A stretch of DNA of 16,708 nt from contig JAIOTL010000144.1 of the NCBI GenBank assembly GCA_021106775.1, positions 1-16,708 of the forward strand, written 5' to 3'. The stretch's first letter is position 1. Each line of letters opens with the position of its first letter. Origin of the DNA: Planctomycetota bacterium (GTDB taxonomy: Bacteria; Planctomycetota; UBA8742; SKZP01; JAIOTL01). Shown one piece after another: positions 7,430-15,161 of this stretch. The notes beneath the pieces were generated by a model. The model was not told the origin of the DNA. It did no database searches and saw nothing but the letters and a program-made list of their open reading frames with translations. The position numbers and the translations under genes were made by a program.

Positions 7430-9679
7430 ATGAAAGCGAATCTTGTCCTTGCAGTATTATTGCTTCTTTTGGCAACAATATACTTTGCAACAGAGACTGA
7501 ATTTAAAATCTCCGAGGAAACTTCGGAAGCGTTTAACCCGTTGATACCCGGCTTCGACGAATCATTGGTTACACGAATCCAAATTACTTTGGGCAACCAG
7601 AGCATAAATATTAAAAAGAATCCCGGATTCACTGCTAGCGGTTTACCGGGCAAATGGCTGATTATGAATGCACAATATCATCCTGCAAGACCTGATGTTG
7701 TCGAACAAATGCTGAGTCATTTAGCAGACCTGAAGAAAGGTTTTGAAAGCTCTAATGAAGCTGAAGTTTACAAAGATTTCGGGGTTGATGAATATAACGC
7801 ACTCAAAGTCGAACTCTTCAAAACTGTTTCTGAAATTGATGAAAAAACGAAAACAATCGATGAAAAGGAACAGCCTTACTTTTCACTTTTAATCGGAAAT
7901 TCGTCGGAAACCCAGAATATAGGCGGCGTATTCGAAAGATTTATCCGCGTCGGGAAATTTGATGACAGCACAAAGCTTACCGATAATGTCGACCAAAATA
8001 ATGAAATTCCAAAGTTCAAATACAACAAAGATATTCGAAGAGTTAAAAAAGTTAATCTCGAAATAATCAGTGCGGACATTAACAAATGGATTAAGCTTGA
8101 AGTGTTCAAGCTCAACGATGTTTTCACCAATGTTGATGATTTTCAGTGTATAAACATCATTAACAACGATGATTATAATAAATCAATATACTTGGCGAAA
8201 ATTGAGACTGAAGAACCTGCTGTGAACGGTACTGTGAGAAAATCGAAGCAATGGCAGTTCTATAAAAATCACGTTAATGCTGTGAAACTCGATTATATGA
8301 AGTCCAATGAGAAGGCGGATAACAATTCTGTCAGAAATTTTCTCTACGAAATCAAGGCTTTCAGAGCAAAAAGTTATCTGAATCTCTCACCGTTCCAAAA
8401 AACCGAATCAGGTGATATTAAATACTCACAAGAACTCGACGGTAGAGTTTTGATTAAAGGTGAGCTGCATAAATTCATCACACCGAGGGTAAAAAAAGAC
8501 CTCAAAACTCTGGAACAGGCAATCAACAGCTATGAAGGGCTTTTGCTTAACACACCTCTTAATCAATCCGACAAAAGAAAAGAATATGAATTTTATCTTA
8601 AGCAATATCGGTATAAGAAATCAATCCTCGAAGACAGCAGAATTTTGAAGTTTTACATTTATGAAGAAAATATGACCATTGAAAATGCTGAAGATTTGAA
8701 AAAAACGATTGAAGAATCTGGAAAACCCGTTGCCGATATCGCCACACAGGCAAAAATCAGCCCAACTTTACTTCAGCAAATGATTAACGGTCAATCCAAA
8801 ATCCAACCTGATGTCATTGAAAAAATACGCTCAGAATTTCCATATATGTTTCATAGTTACTGGATGGTGCTAAGCTCAAGCAGATTCGAGAATCAGGGAT
8901 ATTTATTATACTGGCAGTACACAATTTCACACGACCAGATTCAGAAACTTTCACCCGAACGAAAAATCCTGGAAATTCCTAAACCTGCTGAGGATAACCA
9001 AACTCAACCAAGCGATGATGAAAATTCTGATACTGAAACCACACCAGATGACGAGATTGTTCCAGAAGATGAGAACAAGACTGTTGAGCCAAAAGATAAA
9101 ATTGAACCCAAAATCGTCAAAGCACCTGAATTACCGAGAGTTAAAATCATCACGAATTTTGGAGACATAATCGTTGAATTGTACGAAGACGATGCGCCAA
9201 ACACCGTGGCAAATTTCATCAGTTTGTGTGAAAAAGGATTTTACGACAATATTTTCTTCCACAGAATCTTCAAGGATTATGCAATTCACGTTGGATGCCC
9301 GTTTGCAAAGGATAAAATCACTTACCGTGCGGGAACTGGCGATGCTGGCTATAAATTCCGGGACGAAATCAAAGATAACAAACGTCTGTTCGACAAACCA
9401 GGACTTCTGGCGATGGATAATGTGCAAAAGCCGAATTCAAGCGGCTCGAAATTTTTAATTACAATTGACGCTAAACCTGACTGGAACAAACGTTTCACAA
9501 TATTTGGTGAAGTCATTGAAGGTATGGACATCGTCAAGAAGATTAACGCACTGCCTACAATCCAGAATCCTTCGCTTGGGTTATTACACTCCCCTGTTGA
9601 CGATGTTTTTATAAAAAACGTTGAAATCCTGCAGTTACGCGAACATGAGTACAAAGTTGTGAAAATCGAAGACGAATAA
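7430..9679 (+). CDS. DUF4340-like membrane-anchored protein fused to a cyclophilin-type domain
   Basis: This 749-residue protein begins with a signal anchor (about residues 4-20; AGAGG five bases before ATG). The next ~150 residues resemble DUF4340: GKWLIMNAQYHPARPDVVEQMLSHL-type text and a later Y.DFGVDEYNALKVEL segment. DUF4340 proteins commonly follow GldF/GldG genes, as here. Residues about 434-471 read like a lambda-repressor-type helix-turn-helix (DIATQAKISPTLLQQMING), unexpected in a protein predicted to face the periplasm. An acidic Asp/Glu/Pro/Thr linker spans about 520-565. The C-terminus, about 568-740, is a cyclophilin-type peptidyl-prolyl isomerase domain: ITNFGDIIVELYEDDAPNTV, FFHRIF, NSSGSKFLI, FTIFGEVIEGMDIV. 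The key Arg (R612) and Trp (W685) are present. By eye, the positions equal to CypA Met61, Gln63, Gln111 and His126 are Ala, His, Lys and Phe, so activity may be weak or lost and the domain may only bind proline segments. Confidence 0.85.
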   Translation: MKANLVLAVLLLLLATIYFATETEFKISEETSEAFNPLIPGFDESLVTRIQITLGNQSINIKKNPGFTASGLPGKWLIMNAQYHPARPDVVEQMLSHLADLKKGFESSNEAEVYKDFGVDEYNALKVELFKTVSEIDEKTKTIDEKEQPYFSLLIGNSSETQNIGGVFERFIRVGKFDDSTKLTDNVDQNNEIPKFKYNKDIRRVKKVNLEIISADINKWIKLEVFKLNDVFTNVDDFQCINIINNDDYNKSIYLAKIETEEPAVNGTVRKSKQWQFYKNHVNAVKLDYMKSNEKADNNSVRNFLYEIKAFRAKSYLNLSPFQKTESGDIKYSQELDGRVLIKGELHKFITPRVKKDLKTLEQAINSYEGLLLNTPLNQSDKRKEYEFYLKQYRYKKSILEDSRILKFYIYEENMTIENAEDLKKTIEESGKPVADIATQAKISPTLLQQMINGQSKIQPDVIEKIRSEFPYMFHSYWMVLSSSRFENQGYLLYWQYTISHDQIQKLSPERKILEIPKPAEDNQTQPSDDENSDTETTPDDEIVPEDENKTVEPKDKIEPKIVKAPELPRVKIITNFGDIIVELYEDDAPNTVANFISLCEKGFYDNIFFHRIFKDYAIHVGCPFAKDKITYRAGTGDAGYKFRDEIKDNKRLFDKPGLLAMDNVQKPNSSGSKFLITIDAKPDWNKRFTIFGEVIEGMDIVKKINALPTIQNPSLGLLHSPVDDVFIKNVEILQLREHEYKVVKIEDE

Positions 9680-9739
9680 TAGGATTTTTTCGGCCATGGT
9701 TAACACGGAATGATTTACATATCATATAATGGTTAATGT

Positions 9740-9917
9740 GTCATTCCGAGCAACGAATGCAACCACTTTGTCATTCCTGCGAAAGCAGGAATCCAGAATT
9801 TTCGAGTCTTACCATTCTGAGTGAAGCGAAGAATCCAGAGTTTTCTTTTCCTTTAATTATCCAACTATTGTACCGAATGTGATAAATACTGGATTCCCAA
9901 TCAAGTTGGGAATGACA
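9740..9917. repeat. Patch of four small inverted repeats (REP-like)
   Basis: The 271-bp gap between the fusion gene and the DUF58 gene holds no gene. It carries four short hairpins: CATTC/GAATG (9742-9759), ATTCCTGC-GAAA-GCAGGAAT (9773-9792), ATTCT/AGAAT (9814-9834) and ATTCCCAA-TCAAG-TTGGGAAT (9893-9913). The second has edges GTCATTCC...GGAATCCAG and the fourth is the same design inverted (CTGGATTCC...GGAATGAC), so the patch is roughly head-to-head. Such ATTCC-type modules are known as dispersed REP-like repeats in many genomes. They lie between convergent genes and may serve as bidirectional 3'-end hairpins. Confidence 0.7.
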
Positions 9918-9950
9918 ACTTCTCAAGTATTATGTCCTTGCCCACTATGT

Positions 9951-10817
9951 CTATGTCCATAATCCCATGGAATTCAGCTTGATGAAGAGATTGCCGTCAA
10001 TACGAGTGTTCGAGGAAATTTTCAGATACCCGATTCTGTTAGCATGGACATAAGCGTTCATCCGCTGCATATGCACCTGAAGTTTACGAAGGAATGCAAT
10101 CCTGAGCTTTGGCGTGAGTTCAATCTTAAGCTTTTCATCGAATTCAATGCTTGCAAGCGAAATATCATGCGAATCTTCCGGAAGCTCCAGTTCTTTTTCA
10201 GACAACACATGAAAAACGAATATGCGTTGTCGTCTGCTTTTCAGGAAATTCAAGAACTTGAACCAGCTTTGTTCTTCCTGGAAATCGGAAATTAAGAGGC
10301 TCAGCGAGGAACCACCGTTTGCACCATATGCGAATTTCAACGATTTTGAATGACGTTCAGCCTTGATGATGCATGTGTTTTCGAGTGCTGTCATGTATCC
10401 AAGAATCTGTTTCCGGCTGTTGAACGTTTGAAGTTCGTTCTCTTTCAAGCAAGGCATAGGCAGCAATCGAACAGTGTCGCCAGTATTCAAGCCGACGTAT
10501 CCCAGCGCAGAGGCGAGTTTCAGCGCGTTTGACATTTTCATCGGGTCAGCGGTCATTGATGCACTTCTGTCCAGAATAACTGTGATTTTCAACGCCCCAC
10601 TGCTCTTGTGCCTCTTGATATACAACTGATTGAGCCGACTGTAAACGTTCCAGTCAAGCAAACGCATATCATCGCCGGGGATATAACTTCTATAATCCTC
10701 AAATTCAATACCGCTGCCAATATTCTGCGCCTGCCTGTCTCCAAAGCCTGAATACGCGGAATCATACGAATACCGATAATTCTTCAAGCATGTAAACATG
10801 CTTTCCTTTTGACCCAT
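9951..10817 (-). CDS. DUF58 family protein with vWA-like fold
   Basis: A 288-residue protein with the DUF58 signature: GIEFEDYRSYIPGDDMRLLD followed by WNVYSR (about 36-61), then IKRHKSSGALKITVILDRSASM (67-88), where DRSAS is the vWA-type metal site. The family often sits beside MoxR AAA+ ATPases and other vWA proteins and is linked to envelope or protein-complex maturation. No MoxR gene is in this window. It is divergent from mreC and convergent with the fusion gene. The ATG at 10817 has GAGG nine bases upstream. The first ten residues (MGQKESMFTC) are partly encoded by a copy of the dispersed GTAAAC hairpin at 10786-10803, so they are probably acquired sequence rather than ancestral protein; Met7 lies in the hairpin and could be an alternative start. 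The gene ends in TAG, with another in-frame TAG and a TAA close behind. Confidence 0.85.
   Translation of the reverse strand: MGQKESMFTCLKNYRYSYDSAYSGFGDRQAQNIGSGIEFEDYRSYIPGDDMRLLDWNVYSRLNQLYIKRHKSSGALKITVILDRSASMTADPMKMSNALKLASALGYVGLNTGDTVRLLPMPCLKENELQTFNSRKQILGYMTALENTCIIKAERHSKSLKFAYGANGGSSLSLLISDFQEEQSWFKFLNFLKSRRQRIFVFHVLSEKELELPEDSHDISLASIEFDEKLKIELTPKLRIAFLRKLQVHMQRMNAYVHANRIGYLKISSNTRIDGNLFIKLNSMGLWT
10786..10810 (+). repeat. Repeat-family hairpin inside the 5' end of the DUF58 gene
   Basis: AAGCATG-TAAA-CATGCTT is a perfect 7-bp stem with a TAAA loop, followed by TCCTTTTGA. Stem and 3' flank match the second tandem unit at 15248-15270 (GCATGTAAACATGC then TTTTCTTTGA). It lies over codons 3-11 of the DUF58 gene in the opposite orientation, so the gene reads through it. 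Confidence 0.7.
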
Positions 10818-10871
10818 ATTGCTGACCTCATGAACTTAACTCAGTTGCCTGCAAAAGTATACAATACAGTC

Positions 10872-10900
10872 AATAGGTCAAACAACTCTTAAGTCCTACA
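10872..10900 (-). repeat. 29-bp AATAGG/CCTATT block upstream of the DUF58 gene
   Basis: AATAGGTCAAACAACTCTTA continues to TCCTACA. In reverse complement it matches the 29-bp block at 15187-15215, including TTGACCTATTGAC. It lies in the 158-bp region between the divergent DUF58 and mreC starts, 54 bp before the DUF58 ATG, and so could influence either promoter. The distal arm is imperfect (CCTACA). Confidence 0.6.
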
Positions 10901-10975
10901 AACAATAGTGTAAGTAAAAGAACTAAACAATTTCAATGCTTTGTCGATTTATCTCTTGAATACAATGGATTGCGC

Positions 10976-11845
10976 ATGAAAATTCTTCGAAAAGCGTTGA
11001 GTAAACCGGGTTTATGGCTGCTGGTGTCCTTTTTCGTCGTCGGCATACTTCCACGCTGCACCTCATTTTTCGAATCATCCAAACAGGCTTCACTGTTCCC
11101 TGCATCAACACTTCTGAATATACTTCCAGATTCTGGCAATTCGGTTCTCGACAAACTAAGACATGAAAACATCCATCTAAAAACGGAATTAATTCAGCAA
11201 AAGAAGATGCTCGCTGAATATAAACAACTGATTTCACAGGTAAAACTGCTAACATCCACAATTGCGGATGATGTGCTTTACGAAATCATACCGGCGAAGG
11301 TTTTAATGGGTTTTGACCTTTCAGAATGGCGCTATTCAATCGCTGTGAACAAAGGTGCAAGCCATAAAGTTAAAATCGGATATCCCGTTACTGTTGGAAA
11401 CGTGCTTGTCGGGCGGGTTATTGCTGTTGGAATCAGCACATGCCGAGTACAACTAATTGTCGACCCGGGCTTTCCTGGAGTAAAAACAGTCATTGAAAAG
11501 CAGGGATTTTCGAGTGCAAATGCAGGCACAAGCACGATTTCTCATGGAATGCTCAAGGGTTCAGCTCGAAAAGCATACATGCTCTCGCTTCTGCACATTC
11601 CGCACACCGATGCTGTTGTCAAGGGTGACAAAGCGTTTGTATCAAACCAGTCGTTTATGTTCCCGGGCGGGTTGTTTATTGGCAGCATTGAGAATGTCAG
11701 GCGTGAAGGAGACCCAAAATTTTATAGAATTGATGTCAAGCCAGCGATTAATCCGAAAAGCATTGAAAATGTCCAGATTTTGACGTACAAACATAAAGAC
11801 CTTATTCCTCCGACATCAATTGCAGAATCAGTACATGCAGAATGA
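10976..11845 (+). CDS. mreC: Rod shape-determining protein MreC homologue
   Basis: The 289-residue product (ATG at 10976; an in-frame TTG two codons earlier is possible, and no good Shine-Dalgarno is seen for either) follows the MreC plan. It has a short cytoplasmic N-terminus, one membrane segment at about 8-26 (GLWLLVSFFVVGILPRC), a coiled coil at about 45-80 (LDKLRHENIHLKTELIQQKK), and then the two beta-rich domains. Family text includes IAVNKGASHKVKIGYPVTVG, LVGRVIAVGISTCRVQLIVD and FPGGLFIGSIENV near the C-terminus. MreC bridges the MreB cytoskeleton and the elongasome peptidoglycan synthases in the periplasm. Usual partners mreB, mreD, pbp2 and rodA are not adjacent, which is atypical. 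The gene is divergent from DUF58. The assignment is fairly secure from domain order and motifs, though identity to model MreC proteins looks low. Confidence 0.8.
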   Translation: MKILRKALSKPGLWLLVSFFVVGILPRCTSFFESSKQASLFPASTLLNILPDSGNSVLDKLRHENIHLKTELIQQKKMLAEYKQLISQVKLLTSTIADDVLYEIIPAKVLMGFDLSEWRYSIAVNKGASHKVKIGYPVTVGNVLVGRVIAVGISTCRVQLIVDPGFPGVKTVIEKQGFSSANAGTSTISHGMLKGSARKAYMLSLLHIPHTDAVVKGDKAFVSNQSFMFPGGLFIGSIENVRREGDPKFYRIDVKPAINPKSIENVQILTYKHKDLIPPTSIAESVHAE

Positions 11846-11950
11846 TGCTGACAGTAAAAACACCGAAAAGTTTGAGTATTTATTTACAGTTACCTGTACA
11901 ATATTTAGTATATCTTGAATTGGATCAAAATTTCTGAACATTACCTAATG

Positions 11951-12051
11951 CATCAAGGATTATCGAACTTTTTGCTTTTAATAACATTGACAATAGGAAC
12001 TTTGAGTTAATTGACCTATTAATTATGATGTGGAAAAAAGCATCAAGGATG
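11951..12051 (+). repeat. Full copy of the dispersed ~95-bp repeat before the 12065 gene
   Basis: The copy runs between two CATCAAGGAT boxes (11951-11960 and 12041-12050). In between are TTGCTTTTAATAACATTGAC, the 29-bp block AATAGG-N17-CCTATT at 11992-12020 (inner part AACTTTGAGTTAATTGA, very close to the block at 15187), and about 20 nt before the final box. The GTAAAC hairpin that should follow the first box is degraded (TATCGAACTT). The 219-bp intergenic gap has nothing else I can name. Confidence 0.75.
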
Positions 12052-12054
12052 AGC

Positions 12055-12059
12055 AGGAG
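12055..12059 (+). promoter_or_regulatory. Ribosome binding site just past the repeat edge
   Basis: AGGAG sits five bases before the ATG at 12065 and four bases after the CATCAAGGATG edge of the repeat. The transketolase C gene has its GGGAGG in the equivalent place, so the repeat family appears to end at, or supply, translation signals. Confidence 0.55.
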
Positions 12060-12064
12060 ATTTC

Positions 12065-13066
12065 ATGCCAAGAGCAATTAATCCTGAAGAAGACGTACTT
12101 GATTTCGTTGACCCTTTCGAGGTTTTCAACGCGGGACCGTTATACCCCTTTGATTATTGCTGGCTTTCAGGGATGAAACAGGGTTTGATACTCGAAGTTC
12201 AAATGGAGCTGATTCACCGAAACAGAAACCTTGTCGTTGTTGACAGAAGCCCATTAGGCGTTGACCCGAACGCTTCATTATCGAGGTGTTATCTGGCGTT
12301 TGGCAATCCTTACGATAAAGTAACGGTCTTCAATTTCTTTGAAAACGATATATGCCGGGGTGTTCCGCTTGATTATTTCTCGCGAATAACCGTTACACGA
12401 AGAATCGACCAAGTTTACAAGGAAAACTGCTGGATATCCGGAACATATCTAACAATGGCAGCAGAAGCCTGGCGAAAACAATATCACAGAGGAATTGCCG
12501 CATTAACAATGAAAATCCTCGAAACACCTGACAAGCTTGATTTAATTGACTTGCTTGATAAATATGCGCTCTGGCTCATTCCTTTACTTCATTTTAACAA
12601 CAACTTGAATTTGCGTAGAAGTACTATATTCGATGACAACAAGGATTTTATTAGCTTTTGGCGTGAACTTCTAAGCGATTTCATGATTCTGTCAACGGTT
12701 AATCGAACGACTTTTTGTGTCTTGTCAAGCATAGAGGAGATATTTTTTAAAAACACGTATCTGGGTAAAAAGGAGATGATAGTAAACAATACTGAGCTGT
12801 ACGTTTTCAAGCCTTTCCTCAAGAAAGTTTCAATCGGCATTTTCATCGTTGCCCTTATCGCCTGGAGTTTTACTGTTGATGCGGGAAGCAAAACTTCAAT
12901 TTATGGTGTGATTTTGTGCAGCTTGATAACTCTCATACCGCTATGTATTTTCGTTGCGAATTTCATGTTCTGGATGTTTTTCACCTTAGGTATTAAATCA
13001 CTCATGAAACTAGTTCCACCAAAATGGTTAGTACCAATTAAAAAAATCCCGGGTTACTTAAAATAA
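12065..13066 (+). CDS. Hypothetical protein with two C-terminal membrane helices
   Basis: I do not recognise this 333-residue protein. The first ~250 residues are soluble-looking, with blocks of aromatic residues (YPFDYCWLSGMKQG near 27-40, NPYDKVTVFNFFEND near 81-95) and no known catalytic motif. Two hydrophobic segments follow at about 255-271 and 280-307, and the end is short and basic (about 311-333). That suggests a cytoplasmic domain tethered by a C-terminal helical hairpin. The start has AGGAG five bases upstream. The solute-binding lipoprotein gene begins 17 bp downstream, so the two are probably one transcript and may work together, but nothing in the sequence identifies this as a transporter permease: two helices are too few and no EAA-type loop is visible. 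Confidence 0.75.
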   Translation: MPRAINPEEDVLDFVDPFEVFNAGPLYPFDYCWLSGMKQGLILEVQMELIHRNRNLVVVDRSPLGVDPNASLSRCYLAFGNPYDKVTVFNFFENDICRGVPLDYFSRITVTRRIDQVYKENCWISGTYLTMAAEAWRKQYHRGIAALTMKILETPDKLDLIDLLDKYALWLIPLLHFNNNLNLRRSTIFDDNKDFISFWRELLSDFMILSTVNRTTFCVLSSIEEIFFKNTYLGKKEMIVNNTELYVFKPFLKKVSIGIFIVALIAWSFTVDAGSKTSIYGVILCSLITLIPLCIFVANFMFWMFFTLGIKSLMKLVPPKWLVPIKKIPGYLK

Positions 13067-13083
13067 CTACATTAAGAGGTGTT

Positions 13084-14130
13084 ATGACTCACATTTCAAA
13101 GTTTCTTTTGTGCATTGTTGTTTTTTCATTGTTTTTTATGTCCTGCAACAGGGATGATGACAAAAACGTTGTGGTTGTTTACATTGCCCTTGATATGGAC
13201 CTGTCAAAACCGATTATTGCGGACTTCGAGAGAAAAACAGGCATCAAAGTTTTGGCGAAATACGATGATGAAATGTCAAAAACAACCGGGCTTGTAAACT
13301 CGATTTTAAGCATGAAAAACAATCAGAAAGCCGATGTTTTCTGGAACAACGAGATTGTTCAGACTATCAGACTCAAACTTGCTGGTTTAACCGATTCTTG
13401 CACACCCGAAAACGCAAAGGACATCCCCGCAGAATTTAAGGATACGGACGGTCATTGGTTCGGGTTCGCAGCACGTTCGCGAGTGATTTTGCTAAACAAG
13501 AAGCGTTTCGCGGAAAAATTTCCCGATGCTGAATATCCTTCATGTTTCACCGATTTATTCGATGAAAAATGGGGTAAGGAAGCAGCATATGCGAAACCGT
13601 TGTTCGGCACGACAGCAACCCATTTTGCAGCGATTTTCACAAAACTTGGTGAAAAAAAAGCGGTTGAAAAATTCAAAGAATTAAAAAACTCGAAAATCGC
13701 AATAAAAACAAGCAACGGTCAGACAATGCAAGAAGTCCGTAATGGACAAATATGCTGGTCCTGGACAGATACAGACGATGCCGAAAAAGCCCTTGCCGAA
13801 AAAGGTAACGAGCTTGAAATGATTTACGCTTCTGCCTGGGTCAAAGATTCAGGTGCGCTTGTACTTCCAAATGCAATTAGCCTGTTAAAAAACGCACCAC
13901 ACAAAGATGCTGCCGTTAAGTTTATTAATTTTATTCTCTCAAAAGAAGTCGAGAAAATGCTCGCAGATGCAGCGGGAAAGCAGATTCCGTTGAAGCCGGG
14001 TATTAAGGTCGAAGGTTTCGGCAATCTAAATGATATTAAGGAGAAAGCAAAAATTTTCGACATCAGCTTTGAAAATGTAGGTAAACAATGGGATAATTCA
14101 CGCAAATACCTCGAAGCTATCTTTAATTGA
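13084..14130 (+). CDS. Solute-binding lipoprotein, family 1, FbpA/iron-type
   Basis: A 348-residue lipoprotein: the hydrophobic signal MTHISKFLLCIVVFSLFFMS ends at lipobox Cys21 (FMSC). The mature part has the layout of extracellular family 1 binding proteins, nearest to the ferric-iron FbpA/FutA group. It starts VVVYIALDMDLSKPIIADFE, carries the characteristic DGHWFGFAARSRVILLNK near 120-137, and a C-terminal SGALVLPNAISLLKNAPHKD segment. In that group this protein hands Fe3+ (or another ligand) to an inner-membrane ABC importer. The usual paired Tyr ligands are not visible where expected, so iron is not assured; a different anion, metal or small molecule is possible. No permease or ATPase gene is adjacent. 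RBS AGAGG lies four bases before ATG. It is probably co-transcribed with the upstream membrane protein gene. Confidence 0.85.
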   Translation: MTHISKFLLCIVVFSLFFMSCNRDDDKNVVVVYIALDMDLSKPIIADFERKTGIKVLAKYDDEMSKTTGLVNSILSMKNNQKADVFWNNEIVQTIRLKLAGLTDSCTPENAKDIPAEFKDTDGHWFGFAARSRVILLNKKRFAEKFPDAEYPSCFTDLFDEKWGKEAAYAKPLFGTTATHFAAIFTKLGEKKAVEKFKELKNSKIAIKTSNGQTMQEVRNGQICWSWTDTDDAEKALAEKGNELEMIYASAWVKDSGALVLPNAISLLKNAPHKDAAVKFINFILSKEVEKMLADAAGKQIPLKPGIKVEGFGNLNDIKEKAKIFDISFENVGKQWDNSRKYLEAIFN

Positions 14131-14158
14131 TTGATTATTTGATATATGGAGTAAATTC

Positions 14159-14187
14159 TTGTACAAAGACTGGATACAAAATAATGT
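14159..14187 (+). promoter_or_regulatory. Candidate sigma-70-type promoter for the transketolase genes
   Basis: TTGTAC at 14159-14164 is followed at 16-17 bp by ATAATG/TAATGT at 14181-14187, in the 128-bp gap upstream of the transketolase N gene. A T-rich run (TTTCTTTTTTTATT) follows. No hairpin terminator for the lipoprotein gene is visible. Confidence 0.3.
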
Positions 14188-14258
14188 TTCTTTTTTTATT
14201 AAATCTGTTAAGTTAGTATGAATTTTAATATTTCATGAACTTAAGGGGTGTAGTTCAT

Positions 14259-15161
14259 ATGAATGACTTTTCAAAATTTGCCATGATTGCGACAAAAATC
14301 AGACAGGATATTGTTCGTATGACGACAATCGCACAAAGCGGACATCCTGGTGGTTCTCTGTCAGCAACGGATATCCTTACTGTTCTTTTTTTCAATTTCC
14401 TTAATCACAAACCTGAAGACCCTAAATGGGAAGCACGTGACAGAATGATTTATTCAAAAGGTCACGTTACACCGCTGATTTACTCGATTTTGGCACGTTC
14501 AGGATATTTCGACCCAAAAGAACTCAGCACATTCAGACAATTGCACAGTCGACTTCAAGGACATCCGAGTAAAAAGGATGGATTGCCCGGTATAGAATCT
14601 TCGGGTGGTTCGTTGGGACAGAATCTGTCTGTTGCAGTTGGTATTGCCCTTGGATTACGTGAAAGAGTTCGGCATAAGTTTCAAGAAAGTACTTATGTTC
14701 CGAAAGTTTACGCAATTTGTGGCGATGGCGAGTTGCAGGAGGGTAATATCTGGGAAGGCGTAATGGCAGCAGCACATTATAAGCTAGACAACCTGATTGC
14801 TTTCGTTGATAAGAACAACCTGCAAATCGACGGAAGAACAAAAGATGTCATGAATGTTGACCCGATTCCTGAAAAATTTACCGCATTCAACTGGCATGTT
14901 CTTGAAATGGATGGGCATGATTTCGCAGATATTATTAAAACACTTGAGAAAACAAAGCAATTGCGAGATAAGCCGATTGCAATCATCGCCCACACCGTCA
15001 AAGGCAAGGGTGTAAGTTTTATGGAGGATAAAGCGGGTTGGCATGGCAGACCACCGTCATTGGAACTCGCGATGACAGCTTTGCGAGAACTTGGTGCTGA
15101 GGAAACGCTTGATATTGATTCACAGCAATTTCAACCTATTACCTTAACCAACGGCAGGTAA
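14259..15161 (+). CDS. Transketolase, N-terminal (TPP pyrophosphate-binding) subunit
   Basis: First half of a split transketolase, which transfers two-carbon ketol units in the non-oxidative pentose phosphate pathway in the cytoplasm. The ATG at 14259 is preferred over the in-frame ATG at 14235 because AAGGGGTG (14243-14250) lies eight bases before it; this gives 300 residues. Motifs in order: SGHPGGSLSATDIL near residue 27, DRMIYSKGH near 64, GIESSGGSLGQNLSVAVG near 112, and the thiamine diphosphate motif GDG at 155-157 ending in NN at 186-187 (GDGELQEGNIWEG then DKNNLQIDG). AHTVKGKGVSFMED follows. The C-terminus is extended and ends Gly-Arg-TAA, with these last codons lying in the dispersed repeat hairpin, so the tail was probably altered by repeat insertion. 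The partner subunit starts 192 bp later; both should form one enzyme. Confidence 0.93.
   Translation: MNDFSKFAMIATKIRQDIVRMTTIAQSGHPGGSLSATDILTVLFFNFLNHKPEDPKWEARDRMIYSKGHVTPLIYSILARSGYFDPKELSTFRQLHSRLQGHPSKKDGLPGIESSGGSLGQNLSVAVGIALGLRERVRHKFQESTYVPKVYAICGDGELQEGNIWEGVMAAAHYKLDNLIAFVDKNNLQIDGRTKDVMNVDPIPEKFTAFNWHVLEMDGHDFADIIKTLEKTKQLRDKPIAIIAHTVKGKGVSFMEDKAGWHGRPPSLELAMTALRELGAEETLDIDSQQFQPITLTNGR

Noticed and set aside
10970..10975. TTG at 10970 as the mreC start
   Set aside because: An ATG lies two codons later at a normal MreC start position, and neither has a strong Shine-Dalgarno, so the ATG is preferred.
13084..14130. Naming the lipoprotein as a definite ferric-iron binding protein
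   Set aside because: Overall similarity to the FbpA group is clear, but the usual Tyr ligands and the transporter partners are not visible.
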